A stretch of 64,000 nt of DNA from positions 58,273 to 122,272 of the forward strand of contig JAKCPI010003230.1 of NCBI GenBank assembly GCA_023213315.1, written 5' to 3'. Source of the DNA: Euborellia annulipes (Eukaryota > Arthropoda > Insecta > Dermaptera > Anisolabididae). This document shows, piece by piece, positions 11,007 through 20,913 of the stretch; within the stretch, counting starts at the first letter, position 1, and each line of letters starts with the position of its first letter. Below the pieces are notes generated by a model that did not search any database, was not told where the DNA came from, and was given only the letters and a program-made list of their open reading frames with translations. Made by a program: the position numbers and the translations under genes.

Positions 11007-11625
11007 GGAATATTGCAGTAATATTGCAGCAATTTTGCCAACCTTGCACAATATTGACAATATTGGAGCAACATTGCTGTAATTTCGCTGCGCAATATTG
11101 AAGTGAAGACATTGCAGAAATATTGCAGCAATATTGCTGTGGCAACATTGAAGTGTGAATATTGCGACAATATTGCAGTGGCAACATTGAATAGTGAATA
11201 TTGCAGCAATATTGCATCAATATTGCTGTTGCAATATTGAAGTGTGAATATTGTTGCAATATTGCATCAATATTGCTGTTGCAATATTGAATACTGAATA
11301 TTTCAGCAATATTGCAGTGGCAATATTGAAGTGTAAATATTGCAGCAATATTCCTGAAATATTACAGTGGCAACATTGAAGGGTGAATATTGAAGCAATA
11401 TTGCAGCACAATGTTGCAATGGCAACATTGAAGTATGAATATTTCAACAATATTGCAGTGGCAATATTGAAGTGTAAATATTGCAGCAATATTCCTGAAA
11501 TATTACAGTGGCAACATTGAAGAGTGAATATTGAAGCAATATTGCAGCACAATGTTGCAATGACAACATTGAAGTATGAATATTGCAGCAATATTGAAGT
11601 GGCAACATTGAATAGTGAATATAGG
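11007..11625. repeat. tandem array A, AATATTGC-based
   Basis: A degenerate array whose units of roughly 60 bp combine the palindrome GCAATATTGC with gtggcaacattgaag. One block (about 11310-11430) is repeated almost exactly about 130 bp later (11445-11580), showing recent higher-order duplication. Confidence 0.85.
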
Positions 11626-11683
11626 GTTAAAATTATCATATCAACTTTATAATATTCATATTAATTAAATTAATTAATGCCCC

Positions 11684-11941
11684 CGGGTGTGGCATAGTAG
11701 GTAGCGTGCCTACCTCATATGCCAAACGTCGCGGGTTCGGACCCAGGCAATCCGATGATTTTATTTAAGCCATTTGGATACCAGATGGCTTAAATAGAAA
11801 TGCCTGAACCCTCAATAGATTAATATATATTACAACGGTTATCGTCTAAAGTCTTAAATGGCCTGAGTTGCCGAAAGACTGTGTGAATGTGTGTGTGAGT
11901 GTGAGTGCGAATGAGAAAAAAGTGTGAATGTTTTTTTTTAA

Positions 11942-11970
<29 letters not shown>
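11684..11970 (+). repeat. SINE family 1, full length, with 17-bp target duplication
   Basis: It has a tRNA-like head with an A box (TGGCATAGTAGGTAGCG) and B box (GGTTCGGACCC), then a body (tttaagccatttgg, acggttatcgtc, gttgccgaaa), a TG/AG-rich tract and a long poly(A). The flanking direct repeats aaattaattaatgcccc (11667-11683 and 11971-11987) match exactly, as expected of LINE-driven retroposition. It is the best reference copy for this family. Confidence 0.85.
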
Positions 11971-11978
<8 letters not shown>

Positions 11979-11987
11979 TAATGCCCC

Positions 11988-12428
11988 TGATGACCCGTGG
12001 CTCAGAGAGAAGACACTAGCTTCTTGAGCCTGGGGTCCAGGATTCGCTTTCCGTCCCCAGCAAGGGCGTTCCCAGAGGGGGGGGTCAAGGGGGTCGTGAC
12101 CCCCACCCCCAAAAAAAAAATCTTTTTTTTTAACACACACTTTTCCCACTCACTCTCCCATTCACACAATCTTTTCGGCAACTTAGGCCATTTAAGACTT
12201 AAACGATACTTATATTTGATTATATATATTTATTGGGGTCCAGGCCCATTTATTTATACTATAAAAAAAAAAAAAAAAAACAGTGACCCCCCTCCAAATG
12301 TAAGGCTAGGACCGCGCTTGGTCCCCAGCGAGAAAAATTTATTTCATTTGAATTGACTGCAAATAATTTGAAATAAATAGGGATGGGGTCTAAATCGCCT
12401 TTAGATACCGAAAAAGAAAAAAAAATTA
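11988..12428 (+). repeat. SINE family 2, split by a hAT MITE
   Basis: The tRNA-like head (about 11990-12060, gtggctcagagag, then a B-box-like ggattcgctttccg) and the body (12329-12428, gagaaaaatttatttc, gggatggggtctaaat, taccgaaaaag) are separated by the MITE at 12061-12320. Other copies lie at 17513 (+), 17985 (-), 24008 (-) and 28295 (-). Confidence 0.7.
12061..12320. mobile_element. hAT-type MITE with exact 8-bp duplication
   Basis: Ends CAAGGGCGTTCCCAG and, inverted, CAAGCGCGGTCCTAG are flanked by exact duplications of gtccccag (12053-12060 and 12321-12328). The interior holds a minus-strand tail fragment of SINE family 1 (about 12111-12245) and G/C tracts, so this element carries captured SINE sequence. 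Confidence 0.75.
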
Positions 12429-12689
12429 AAAAATTAAAAAAAAAAAAAATTAATTTTAAATATTAAAAATTATTATTTTTTTACAATTTATAAGTGACTT
12501 TTTGTTTAAAAAAAAATTTAATAGTACTGCATACGAATTAAGTAGCTTAAAAAGTGTTGAAATTTCATATAGCAAAACGTCCGAGGCAGTAAAGGAGTCG
12601 AATATTGGAATCAAGACATTGGAAATATTGGAAATGCAAAAAACTCGTGTTCAAATCCCTCTATGAACAAGTTTTTTTTTACCCTGCAA

Positions 12690-12900
12690 TATTACCACAA
12701 TATTCCATGCAATATTGCCACAATATTCCATGCAATATTGCCACAATATTCCATGCAATATTTCCACAATATTCCATGCAATATTTCCACAATATTCCAT
12801 GCAATATTGCCGGAATATTCCCGTAATATTTCTGCAATACTTGCAATATTTTTTGTAATATTGCAACAATATTCCATTCAGTATTGCCACAATATTCCTG
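12690..12900. repeat. tandem array B, 23-bp unit
   Basis: About five near-identical 23-bp units of ccacaatattccatgcaat plus a short variable end, grading into looser AATATTCC/GCAATATT copies toward 13000. It lies inside the CCCAGACAGC element. The opposed frames across it are artefacts of the repeat. Confidence 0.88.
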
Positions 12901-13032
12901 CAAGTTACAAAGAGGCGGACATAGGAATATTGCAACAATGTTGCTGTATTGTTCCTGCAATATTCCCTGCAAGGTTAAATATTGCAATGTAAGATTCCTG
13001 CAATTTTAATGCAAGATTCCAGGCTGTCTGGG

Positions 13033-13815
13033 TCTCTATAAAGATTAACAATATTTATACGACTTTTTCGAAGTGAATGATGAATACTGATTGACGATGA
13101 CGTCATTTCAAATAGTCAGTTGTAATTTAATTAAAAATCTTATTGATTACTATTCTTTCTAAAAATAATAAATATTTATTAAATAACCTGTATAGATGGA
13201 AATTAAAACGTGTTGGAAATTTAATTAAGGGATGAAATGAAAAAATATATCGATTAATATTACGGGCGTGTCTAAACCAATTCATATGTGGATTATTAAT
13301 TTGTAGAAACACACACACCCATTTATTTAATATAAACCATTCTTTGGTCAACACATTAGGAAGTAGATAGTCTAAGAAACAACTGTACAAAAATACATAT
13401 AATACAAATAACACATTCAAAATAAATACTCTAAAAAACATTAATATATCCGAAAAGACTAAAATAAGAGAAAGTAAAAAATTAACCGCCAGATGAGAGA
13501 CTTGAGCCTTGAGCTTAGGCAACCAAAACGCTTAGTTGTTTCATTAGTTGCTATTCCTCCTACACTCACCGACAAAAAAATCCAACACCGTGTTTTTTGT
13601 TTTATAAGAAAACTTAGTCTAATGTATGTTAGAGATATTGTAATTTCTTATACATTTAATATTAAATATTTTATACTTTTTCAAGTAAAAAAAACAAATT
13701 GAATTAATTTAACTCAAATTAAAATAAAGAAAAATATGTTGTATTTAAAAATATTTCGTTTTAAAATCCATGTGTGAATTACTAGTAATAATTTATCTAC
13801 TGTTATATTTATTTC
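13033..13815. other. non-repetitive AT-rich DNA upstream of the exon
   Basis: No repeat family is recognised. A palindromic CRE-like TGACGTCA lies at 13098-13105. The 131-codon minus-strand frame at 13127-13522 is hydrophobic and rich in Phe and Leu, as expected of translated AT-rich DNA, and has no motif; I do not call it. Confidence 0.5.
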
Positions 13816-13818
13816 TAG

Positions 13819-14121
13819 GTGAGGACGGCAGTTGCGGAGCCAATGGGGCTTACTGCAATGGCGACTTGGGTGGCAGCGGCGGCGGCGGATCTTTATCAGC
13901 TGGTGAGGATGGCGATTCCTCCTTATCACCGGAGCCACCATCAACTTTTAATCCACAACGACGTGCCGGACCCAATTCATTTGCCAGGGTGCATAGCACG
14001 AAAAACCGGCCACAGCATAATGGCAATATCAATACCAATCGCCATCCACACCACTACAATCACCATCACTCGCATCACAATCAGCCTCTTGTCACAACCG
14101 AACGAAAAATTTTCGACGAAG
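13819..14121 (+). CDS. internal exon of an unidentified protein, Gly/Asn/His-rich
   Basis: A GC-rich island with an acceptor (tttatttctag|GTGAGG) and donor (GACGAAG|GTGAGT). In the open frame it contributes exactly 101 codons, and both boundaries fall after the first base of a codon (phase 1-1), so skipping it would preserve frame. The N-terminal part has two Cys (GSCGANGAYCNG), then a Gly/Ser run (GGSGGGGSLS) and an acidic Pro/Ser stretch. A basic middle (QRRAGPNSFARVHSTKNRP) follows, then an Asn/His-rich tail (HPHHYNHHHSHHNQP) ending ERKIFDE. The composition suggests a disordered linker. I do not recognise the protein. Other frames are open but give less protein-like composition. No second exon of the same gene was identified, so the flanking introns are probably long. 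Confidence 0.6.
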
Positions 14122-14326
14122 GTGAGTTTCCATAAATTCAATTTTATTATTCTTATCTCTATCATCTATTAAAATATCATCAGCATTTAAGTGTAATCAT
14201 TTAAGATTATATTTGTTTATGTTTATTTAAAAAATATTGTCAAGCTGTACTCAGAAGACGTTAATGTTGTTTGTTAAACTAAACTACTTGATGTTAGGAA
14301 TAAGAAAGAACTAATTAATTAATAAC
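14122..14326 (+). other. start of intron after the exon
   Basis: AT-rich sequence after the GTGAGT donor; nothing else recognised before the hAT element. Confidence 0.45.
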
Positions 14327-14894
14327 TAGGGCTCGGATTTATAGGCACTAAAAATCTTTAAAATAGGCAGGCAACTAAGCACTAAAAATTATTAAAATAG
14401 GCACTTAAAAGGCATTATTTAAGAAATAATATAAAAAATTTAAAAAATTGGGGTGTCTTATTTTTGGAAACAAAGATAAAACAAACCTCCTTGCACAAAG
14501 ATGGCTGAATGAGGGGGCGGAGGGGGTGAAGCCCAACTGGGGCGCCGTTTTTCGTTCGACCTTTTTTTTAGTATTCGAATCTCGTTCGATTTATTTTTGT
14601 ATAATTTTTCTCCGGATTTGTGATATAAAATGAATTTATTGTGCAATTTCAAAAAAAAAGCCGAAATTGGCTTAAAATAGCCTATTTTAAGTTAAAATAC
14701 TTAAAATAGGCACTAAAAAAAGGCATTTATAGATGAAATAGGCACTAAAACCTGCAATCGGCCAAAATAGGCACTATAGGCGCTAACAAATGCCTCTTAT
14801 TTTATTCAGAATTTCATGAAACGTATACATATCATATTGGCTTAAATTTTAAGCCATAAATTAAAAAAGGCAAATAGGGCGAAATCCGAGCCCT
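14327..14894. mobile_element. hAT-type MITE, TAGGGCTCGG ends
   Basis: Inverted ends TAGGGCTCGGATTT and AAATCCGAGCCCTA are flanked by ttaataac and ataataac (7 of 8 matching). Many aaaataggcac/aggcactaaa subterminal repeats occur on both sides, as in hAT transposase-binding regions. There is no transposase frame. The structure is like the element at 32863. Confidence 0.75.
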
Positions 14895-15331
14895 AATAAT
14901 AACATGCACATTTTTATTTGCTATTATTATTTATTTTATTATTTAAAATTTTTTTAACATTTAAAAATGGCCTCGGAAAACAATTCCATTTGGCCAATTA
15001 TTTGCTATTATTAATTTATTTTATTTTACATTCTTTCATTTTTTTTAAAACCCTTTTCGGTTGTATAAATTTATATACTAATGGCTACCGGGGGACGTTC
15101 CACACGCTGATTGCTTAGTGTCACTACTTTCGTTTTCTTACATAGAAATTTTTGCCTACGTAATAAAAAATTGGCCACATCTGTCCTTCGGAGCCATGTC
15201 AAATTAACATAAATGTTAACGAAATAACATTACATCAAGAGTATAACATAAAAAAAATTAGTTGCCCGGTAAAAAATATTTTTTTTTTTTTGTGAATTTG
15301 GTCTTCCTGCTGAAAAGTTTGGACACCCCTG
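14895..15331. mobile_element. probable hAT right portion
   Basis: The segment ends with aaaagtttggacacccctg at 15331; reversed, this is CAGGGGTGTCCAAAC, a terminus common in animal hAT elements. No left end or duplication was found, so its extent to the left is a guess. Confidence 0.4.
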
Positions 15332-15618
15332 ATTTAGATGATGCCAAAATTTTTTTAACTTTATCCAGATATGTTTTTCATAATATTATATACTAAAACA
15401 GCCCCTGACTTTTTTTTATCATAAAGTTGAGTGTTGCTCTCCCTCCTGAGCGATAAAATTTATTTTATTAATTTAAATAAATAACAATAGCGGTTATCAT
15501 GAAATTTACATAAAAAGGACTATAAAACATCGAAATTAGCGTTGTAACGTTTATAAATATATTCAAAAGAGAGGGAAAACAGACTTTTATTTATTTTCAA
15601 TGTTTCGTCACCTGTCTT
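15332..15618. other. AT-rich sequence, nothing recognised
   Basis: No recognisable repeat or frame. Confidence 0.55.
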
Positions 15619-15620
15619 TT

Positions 15621-16199
15621 TTTTACTTTCCCTTACCTATGAAAATATGTAATATATATATAGAAAGTATTGGGTTCATTTCAAAAATTCAATGTCGAGA
15701 TTTTGATGGATATACACGTTTTGGGGTCCCGTGAAGTCCAAAGAAGTCGTTTTCGCAACATGGTCGGTCTGTCTGTGAACAAAATATCTCAAGTACGAAA
15801 AGAGCTAGGAGGTTGAAATTTTATATTTAAATTAGGCACCTCCCTGAGGCGTGAAAATAAGCTTTATAATCAAAATCGGGCAAAAATACTAGTACTTTAC
15901 TGATGTACTTTTTCAGTTTTTATCGATTTTCTCAAAATTTACTCCAACGTTTTTGTTTAAAATTCATAAATCAATTATTTTTTAGATTCTCTTTAAAATG
16001 TATATTCTCATTTTGCCTTTGAAATCTTTTGAGGTACACTTTACTCTTGTACTTCATAGGAAAGATAGGAGTAATTGTTGGCATGGTAACAAAATATAAA
16101 TATTTTCCGTTACTTAAATTCAAATGTACAGTACTGCCAGAAACTAAATATATGTCGACACAAAAAATCTGGTGCGATCAGTCACTCCAGATTTTTTTT
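15621..16199 (+). repeat. DHR repeat copy, plus
   Basis: AT-rich hairpin at the start, GTACTAG core, and an X-box with one change (GTTGGCATGGTAAC near 16078). The long end hairpin has collapsed to a short one (aatctggtgcgatca gtcactccagatt). Confidence 0.85.
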
Positions 16200-16269
16200 A
16201 TCCTTAATTATTAATACTTCAAATTAAAAGAACATATCAGGGTATTATTATAATATGCAGCCTTCTCCA

Positions 16270-16531
16270 CACGGACGTACCCAGGATCAAATTTAGAGGG
16301 GGGGGGGGGGCAGATCATGGCCGTCCAGATTGTGACATAGCTTTTTTTTTTATATAGGGGAAAAGCCTTCGAATTAAAAGCATAAAAACCCTCGAGTCCT
16401 AAATCATTCCCCGTCGCCATCGCCCTACCTAATTTTGTTTCGTTTCATAAACATTTAATTTTTTTTTCCTTGCTTCTAGGGGGGGGGGGGGGGGGGCAGC
16501 TGACCCCTGCTCCTAGCTGGGTACGCCCATG
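16270..16531. mobile_element. hAT-type MITE with G-tracts
   Basis: Ends CACGGACGTACCC and GGGTACGCCCATG (inverted, 11 of 13) are flanked by cttctcca and cttctccc (7 of 8). Two long poly(G) runs lie just inside the ends. It belongs to the group of CATGGGCGTA-type elements also seen at 55461. Confidence 0.65.
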
Positions 16532-16539
16532 CTTCTCCC

Positions 16540-17510
16540 TATTTCATGAACAATTTTTAACTAGGTAATATTATAGAATCTAAATAATTTTTATCTCATA
16601 AAAAATTTCTATTATTTCAAGCATTCATTTTGTTTTTTATTGATTTTTACTTTTTTTTATACAAATAACAAACCTATTATCACTCTTTGAAATCTAATTT
16701 TTTCACACCTTTATTTACCTTCAAGTCATAATAAATTTATTTTTCAAATTTATTTATTAACTGAAGATAATCAGTTATAAATATGTTTAACATATCACAA
16801 TAATTATCACAAAATGTCGCCAAACGTGTTATAAATAATGTCATTTTTTTAAATTGTGTGATAAAATCAATTTACTCAGTGTTTTTTTTTTTAAATGTTA
16901 AGAGATAAAGTAGATAGTACACTTAGATGAAGACGATTACATTTGAAAGGGCCTCGAGGGATGGAAACTCGCGTTTGTTCCCCTTGAATTTGAGCAAACA
17001 GCGGAAGCCCTAAAGGGGACTCTTAAAAGGCCTATTTCTTAAATAAATAAATAACACTTTTTATATTCACTTTTTTTTTTTTTTATTCATGTTTAAATAT
17101 AGATGACTTCGGCAAGTCTTAACACATTTGTAAACCAGAGATTTTTTCATCTCTATTTACATACATTATAATATAATTATTTCTTATAAAAAACTTTTAT
17201 AAATATTAAAAAATTTTTAATAGTTTTTTTTCTTTAATAAAATAATAATATACCGGAAAATTTTTGAAATCTACTCTCCAGGATTTTTTTGCTCTTCAAA
17301 TTTAATTTCTCTTTTATTTAGATTTTTTTTTTTATTCTTGATTATAATTGATGTCCCCGTCCCATATCAGAAATTTTGTTATTTTTTTTAATACGCTCTT
17401 TGGTTACAGTGGTTAGGTTAAATTTTATATGTCGACTTACATTAGGGAATATTAACGCTCGGCTCGTCTACCTCTGAGGTTATCTATCCAGGGCATGGCA
17501 TTGTGTAAAG
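16540..17510. other. AT-rich DNA, one GC-richer patch
   Basis: Mostly homopolymers. A GC-richer patch at 16940-17030 (ggcctcgagggatgg, gcggaagccctaaag) has no recognisable function. Confidence 0.5.
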
Positions 17511-17512
17511 AC

Positions 17513-17695
17513 TATGATCTTGTCGCTTAGTGGTAGAGTTTCTGCTTCTGGTGCCAGGGGTCAACGGTTCGTGTCCCCTTTCATGCAACAAAAATTTATT
17601 TTATATAAATTGGCTACCAATCAAATGACATAAATAGAGACGGGGTCTAAATGGCCTCAGTTGCCGAAAAAGACCTTAAATAAAATAAAAAAATA
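17513..17695 (+). repeat. SINE family 2 copy, plus
   Basis: A box-like TCGCTTAGTGGTAGAG, B box-like GGTTCGTGTCCCC, then the family body (tttattttatataaattgg, agacggggtctaaatgg, gttgccgaaaaagac) and an A-rich tail. Confidence 0.7.
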
Positions 17696-17723
17696 AATAA
17701 AAATAAAAATATTGTTTAAAGTT

Positions 17724-17945
17724 ATTAGGGGAATTTTTGATTATTGACCACATTTGTATTAATTATTTTACAACGTTTCGACTGCTTATTCTGCAGCCAT
17801 TATCAAGTACTGTGCCCTTGCTCCGACTCAAGTGCACAGTACTTGATAACGGCTGCAGAATAAGCAGTCGAAACGTTGTACAGTATTTATTTTTTTAATT
17901 AATAATTAATACAAAATGTGGTCTATAATTAAAAATTTCCCTAAT
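17724..17945. repeat. foldback C with hammerhead-like centre
   Basis: Arms of about 105 bp around a short centre. The right arm reads GTAC, TTGATAA, a stem GCTGC/GCAGT, GAAACGTT, GTAC (17839-17881), so a 4-bp stem I and a stem II can form although two core bases deviate. A right-half solo copy lies at 56460-56577 with the central loop in the opposite orientation. Confidence 0.75.
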
Positions 17946-17984
17946 AATAATAATAATAATTCAAACCACAAAAGCTTCACAGTG

Positions 17985-18075
17985 TTTAACGTCTTTTTCG
18001 GCATATAAGGCCATTAAGACCCCCGTACCTATTTATTTCAATTGATTGTTAGCCAATTCAATCAAAGGAATCTCT
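17985..18075 (-). repeat. SINE family 2 fragment, minus
   Basis: Reverse-complement body of SINE family 2 (ctttttcggcat, aagacccccgtacc, attcaatc); the head is missing. Confidence 0.6.
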
Positions 18076-18092
18076 TCCTCTGTTGTTTAGAT

Positions 18093-18381
18093 CAGCGTTT
18101 TCCAAACTGTGAGGCGCGCCTCCCTAGGGAGGCGCGGACTAGTCTAAGGGGAGGCGCGAATATTGGCCACCAAGATCAATTTTCCAAATGTTGAAATGAT
18201 GCTAGTTTTAATATAAATAAGAATAAATAAAAAAATATTTTTATATAAATTTATAAAAGTATTAAAGTATTAAAAAATTTTGTTTTTGTAATATTTTTTT
18301 AAATGGGTGGGGGGAGGGGGGGCGTCATACGATTAAATATTTTTAAGGGAGGCGTGGTAACATAAAGTTTGGAAATCACTG
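18093..18381 (+). mobile_element. hAT-type MITE, left copy
   Basis: Starts CAGCGTTTTCCAAACTGTG and ends gtttggaaatcactg; it has a ggaggcgcg-rich subterminal part and a G-tract before the right end. Closely related to the copy at 20301-20580. Confidence 0.75.
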
Positions 18382-18839
18382 CCCTAAAATAAGACTCATT
18401 CTAGAAAATTATACTATGTGTAAAACCCAAAGGCTGATCCAGGGAAGTTTTTCACTGTTTTAATTTTTTTCTGACTAGACGCGAAGTTCGCCGAAGGGGA
18501 TAGCATTGTTAATTATTTTATTTATTAGGATTGGATAAGGGGTTGAAAAATTGAAAAAAAAAAAAAATGTTTTTTAAATTTATTTTAGCTAAATCGAAGC
18601 CAAATAAATAGAAAACATTCAAAAAATAGTGCTGATTATTATTTTATAATATTAAGGGCTGATTAGGGATGAGATGAAGGGCTGATTATTTAAGAAAGGC
18701 CTTGGAATATTCCAAATCACTTGTTGACATTTTTTTCCATCTCTAAATATAGTTAGATTAGAGCAAAAGGTATTTTTTTACTTTTAATAAAAAGGGAATT
18801 GTTATTTTCATCTGTTTATTCCTATACAAACAGAGAGAG

Positions 18840-18975
18840 ACAAGTCTCTCTCTCGTTCAGTCGAGCGCGTGGCCGAGATGCAGGCGCTTCTGTCTTTTTT
18901 GTGTTTAAAGTGAATAATTAATATAGTGTAACCCACCCCGACCTCACCGTCAACCAGCACACCCTCTTGAGTGTC
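18840..18975 (+). promoter_or_regulatory. candidate initiator and 5' exon
   Basis: The sequence ctcgttcagtcgagcgcgtgg holds an arthropod-type initiator (TCAGTC, near 18855) in a GC-rich patch, preceded by a GAGAGAGAC/GTCTCTCTC inverted repeat. About 115 nt downstream aaag|gtaatt could be a donor. No coding frame is evident. It could be a noncoding first exon, or simply unique GC-richer DNA. Confidence 0.22.
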
Positions 18976-19189
18976 TTATTAAAGGTAATTATTATGCATT
19001 TTATCGTTGAAAAAAAAATGATAGAAACAAATAATTTGACTGCGAAAAACTATTTTACTATATGAATATGAAATTAAATATTTTGCATTTCACTAAGATT
19101 AGAGGGTGAATATAAGCTGTTGAAAGGGGGAGGGGGAGTGCAGGGGTCATTGAAAAAAAAATTAGTATTTTATTTTTTATCTTTTTTTT

Positions 19190-19400
19190 TTTTTTAACAA
19201 CTTTTTCCTCATTCACACTCACACACACACACACACACATTCACACATTCTTTTCGGCAACTCAAGCCACATAAGACTTTATACGATAACCGTTATTAAT
19301 TAATAATATACATATTGGAGGTCCCGGCATTTCAATTTAAGCCATTTGGTATCCATTTCGAACTGCCAGGGATCCGAGCCCCTCGCATTTCAATAAAGGG
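19190..19400 (-). repeat. SINE family 1 copy, minus
   Basis: Poly(T), an AC-rich tract, cttttcggcaactcaag, cgataaccgtt and then tttaagccatttgg are the reverse of the SINE 1 body. The B-box part of the head is weakly preserved (ggatccgagccc). Confidence 0.7.
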
Positions 19401-19793
19401 GGGTATCCCTGGGGGTTAATGCCCCATCCCCTATAATGCACAAAGATATTGTTTTTTAATACTTTTACTGAAAAATAAGTGCATTCCGTTTGAGTTAAAA
19501 TTTATATTTAGCAAATAGGATAAGTGGGGTAGAAACATTTTAATGTCATTCTAAAATTTCTTTTAACTGGGGCGGAATTAATTTTTGAAGATTTCGAAAC
19601 TCTCATAAACAGATAATAATAACTGGGTAACTTAGGAACCCATCGAATCCCTTGCAGAATTTTGTAGGGATTTTTTCATTAGGTAGAAAAGTAAGATATG
19701 ACTATTCCACTTAGAATTTTACTGGGGTGAGTTACCACATCTTTTTGTATATAAGTTAAAACTAATCCCAATTCGGATTTGAATTTTTACTTT

Positions 19794-20048
19794 CTCTTAC
19801 TTTATGTATAAGTTAATACACATATATATAGAGAGAAAATATTGGATTCATGTCAAAAATTCGATGTCGAGACTTTGATGGATATACACGTTTTCCTGTT
19901 CCCTGAATAAAAAAAAATGGTTTTCGCGACATGGTCTGTCTGTCTGGGGTCAATTTAAAGCATGAAGGAATTGAGCTAGGAGGTTGAAATTTTTATATTT
20001 AAGTTAGGCACCCTCCTAAGGGCGTGAAAATAAGATTTGAGAAAAATA
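19794..20048 (+). repeat. DHR copy truncated by foldback D
   Basis: The AT-rich hairpin and first 250 bp of the family are present, up to gcgtgaaaataag, where foldback D begins within a few bases. The second half of the DHR does not resume on the other side. Confidence 0.8.
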
Positions 20049-20056
20049 TTTTTCTT

Positions 20057-20266
20057 CAGGAATGAAAGTTAGAAGAAAACGCAACCAGAATTTTTTTCTT
20101 TAAAAATATATTTTAACAGCTTACGTTTCGGCTTTGGTCAAAGCCATCCTCGGAGCTGTTAGTGGTCATCCGAGGATGGCTTTGACCAAGGCCGAAACGC
20201 AAACTGTTAAAATATATTTTTAAAGAAAAAATTCTGGTTGCATTTTCTTCTAACTTTCATTCCTGA
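20057..20266. repeat. foldback D with strong hammerhead-like fold
   Basis: Arms of about 95 bp. On the minus strand (20114-20161) TAACAGCT precedes CCGAGGA, then a 6-bp stem II (GGCTTT/AAAGCC), GAAACGTA, then AGCTGTTA. Stem I is therefore 8 bp and perfect. Only one core base (U4 to C) departs from CUGANGA. The right arm keeps the core, but its stem I partner lies in the truncated centre. Confidence 0.8.
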
Positions 20267-20300
20267 TACAAATTCCACCAGCCATAAAATACCCTTATAC

Positions 20301-20580
20301 CAGCGTTTTCCAAACTGTGAGGCGGGCCTCCCTAGGGTGGTGCGGACTAGTCTAAGGGGAGGGACGAATATTGCACACCAGGATCATTTTTCCAAATTAT
20401 TTCTAGTTTAAATATAAATAAGAATAAATAAAAAAAATATTTTTATAAAAATTTATATTTTTTAGCATTAAAAATTTTTTCTTTTGTATTATTTTATAAA
20501 ATGGGGGGGGGGGGGGAGAGGCGTCATAAGATTAAATATTTTTAAGGGAGGCGTGGTAACATAAAGTTTATAAACCACTG
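20301..20580 (+). mobile_element. hAT-type MITE, right copy
   Basis: Same ends and subterminal features as 18093-18381, with gggaggcgtggtaac before aaaccactg. It forms the right border of the proposed composite. Confidence 0.75.
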
Positions 20581-20633
20581 GTTTAGATAATAAAATTAGT
20601 TATGAATACTTTTATAATGTTTATATGAACCAA

Positions 20634-20913
20634 GTTATGCCGAAGGAACCAAGCGCCATTAACCTAAATCTGAAATAGGGAGGCATTTCATTTGCACAAT
20701 TTTAATTGTAAACTAAACCAATGCCTTTTACTTTCTCTTACATATATACTGTATTTTAATATATTTTTCTTGTTTTATACAGAAAAAGCAAAAAAAAAGT
20801 GCAAAGAGTAATAATGTTGCGATTTAAATAAAGAAGTATCTTCTTTTTCCTTACAAGATGGCGGTCTTATCTCAATTTCGATCATAATGGCGCTTGGTTC
20901 CTTTATGCATAAC
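20634..20913. mobile_element. MITE-like inverted-repeat element
   Basis: Inverted ends of about 27 bp (GTTATGC, then AAGGAACCAAGCGCCATTA) lie at 20634 and, reversed, end at 20913. The interior includes a solo AT-rich DHR end (ctttctcttacatat, about 20731-20760). No target duplication is obvious. Confidence 0.55.

Larger units (their letters stand above)
10995..13032. mobile_element. TIR element with CCCAGACAGC ends and AATATTGC arrays
   Basis: The ends are inverted copies of CCCAGACAGCCTGGAAT (left from 10995, right ending 13032). The interior is two tandem arrays built from the subterminal AATATTGC motif, separated by later SINE and hAT insertions (11640-12560). No transposase was seen and no clear target duplication was found, so the superfamily is unassigned. 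The same terminal motif bounds the element at 26656. All overlapping frames are repeat-driven. Confidence 0.7.
18093..20580. mobile_element. putative composite hAT unit bounded by two MITEs
   Basis: The outer ends of two same-orientation MITEs (starts CAG at 18093, ends CTG at 20580) are flanked by the exact 8-bp repeat gtttagat (18085-18092 and 20581-20588). The inner flanks do not match (ccctaaaa after 18381, ccttatac before 20301). The simplest reading is one insertion of the whole unit. The interior holds a SINE, a DHR fragment and foldback D. Confidence 0.5.

Noticed and set aside
10946..11639. Long frames rich in Cys, Asn, Tyr and Leu repeats
   Set aside because: They are translations of the AATATTGC tandem array in several registers, open on both strands at once.
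12605..12992. Overlapping frames with NIPCNIATIFH-like repeats
   Set aside because: They come from the 23-bp array B. The unit is not a multiple of three and is open in many frames, so no coding signal is seen.
13127..13522. 131-codon hydrophobic minus frame
   Set aside because: The composition is what AT-rich DNA gives by chance (Phe, Leu, Ile, Asn, Lys); no motif, splice context or homology was recognised.
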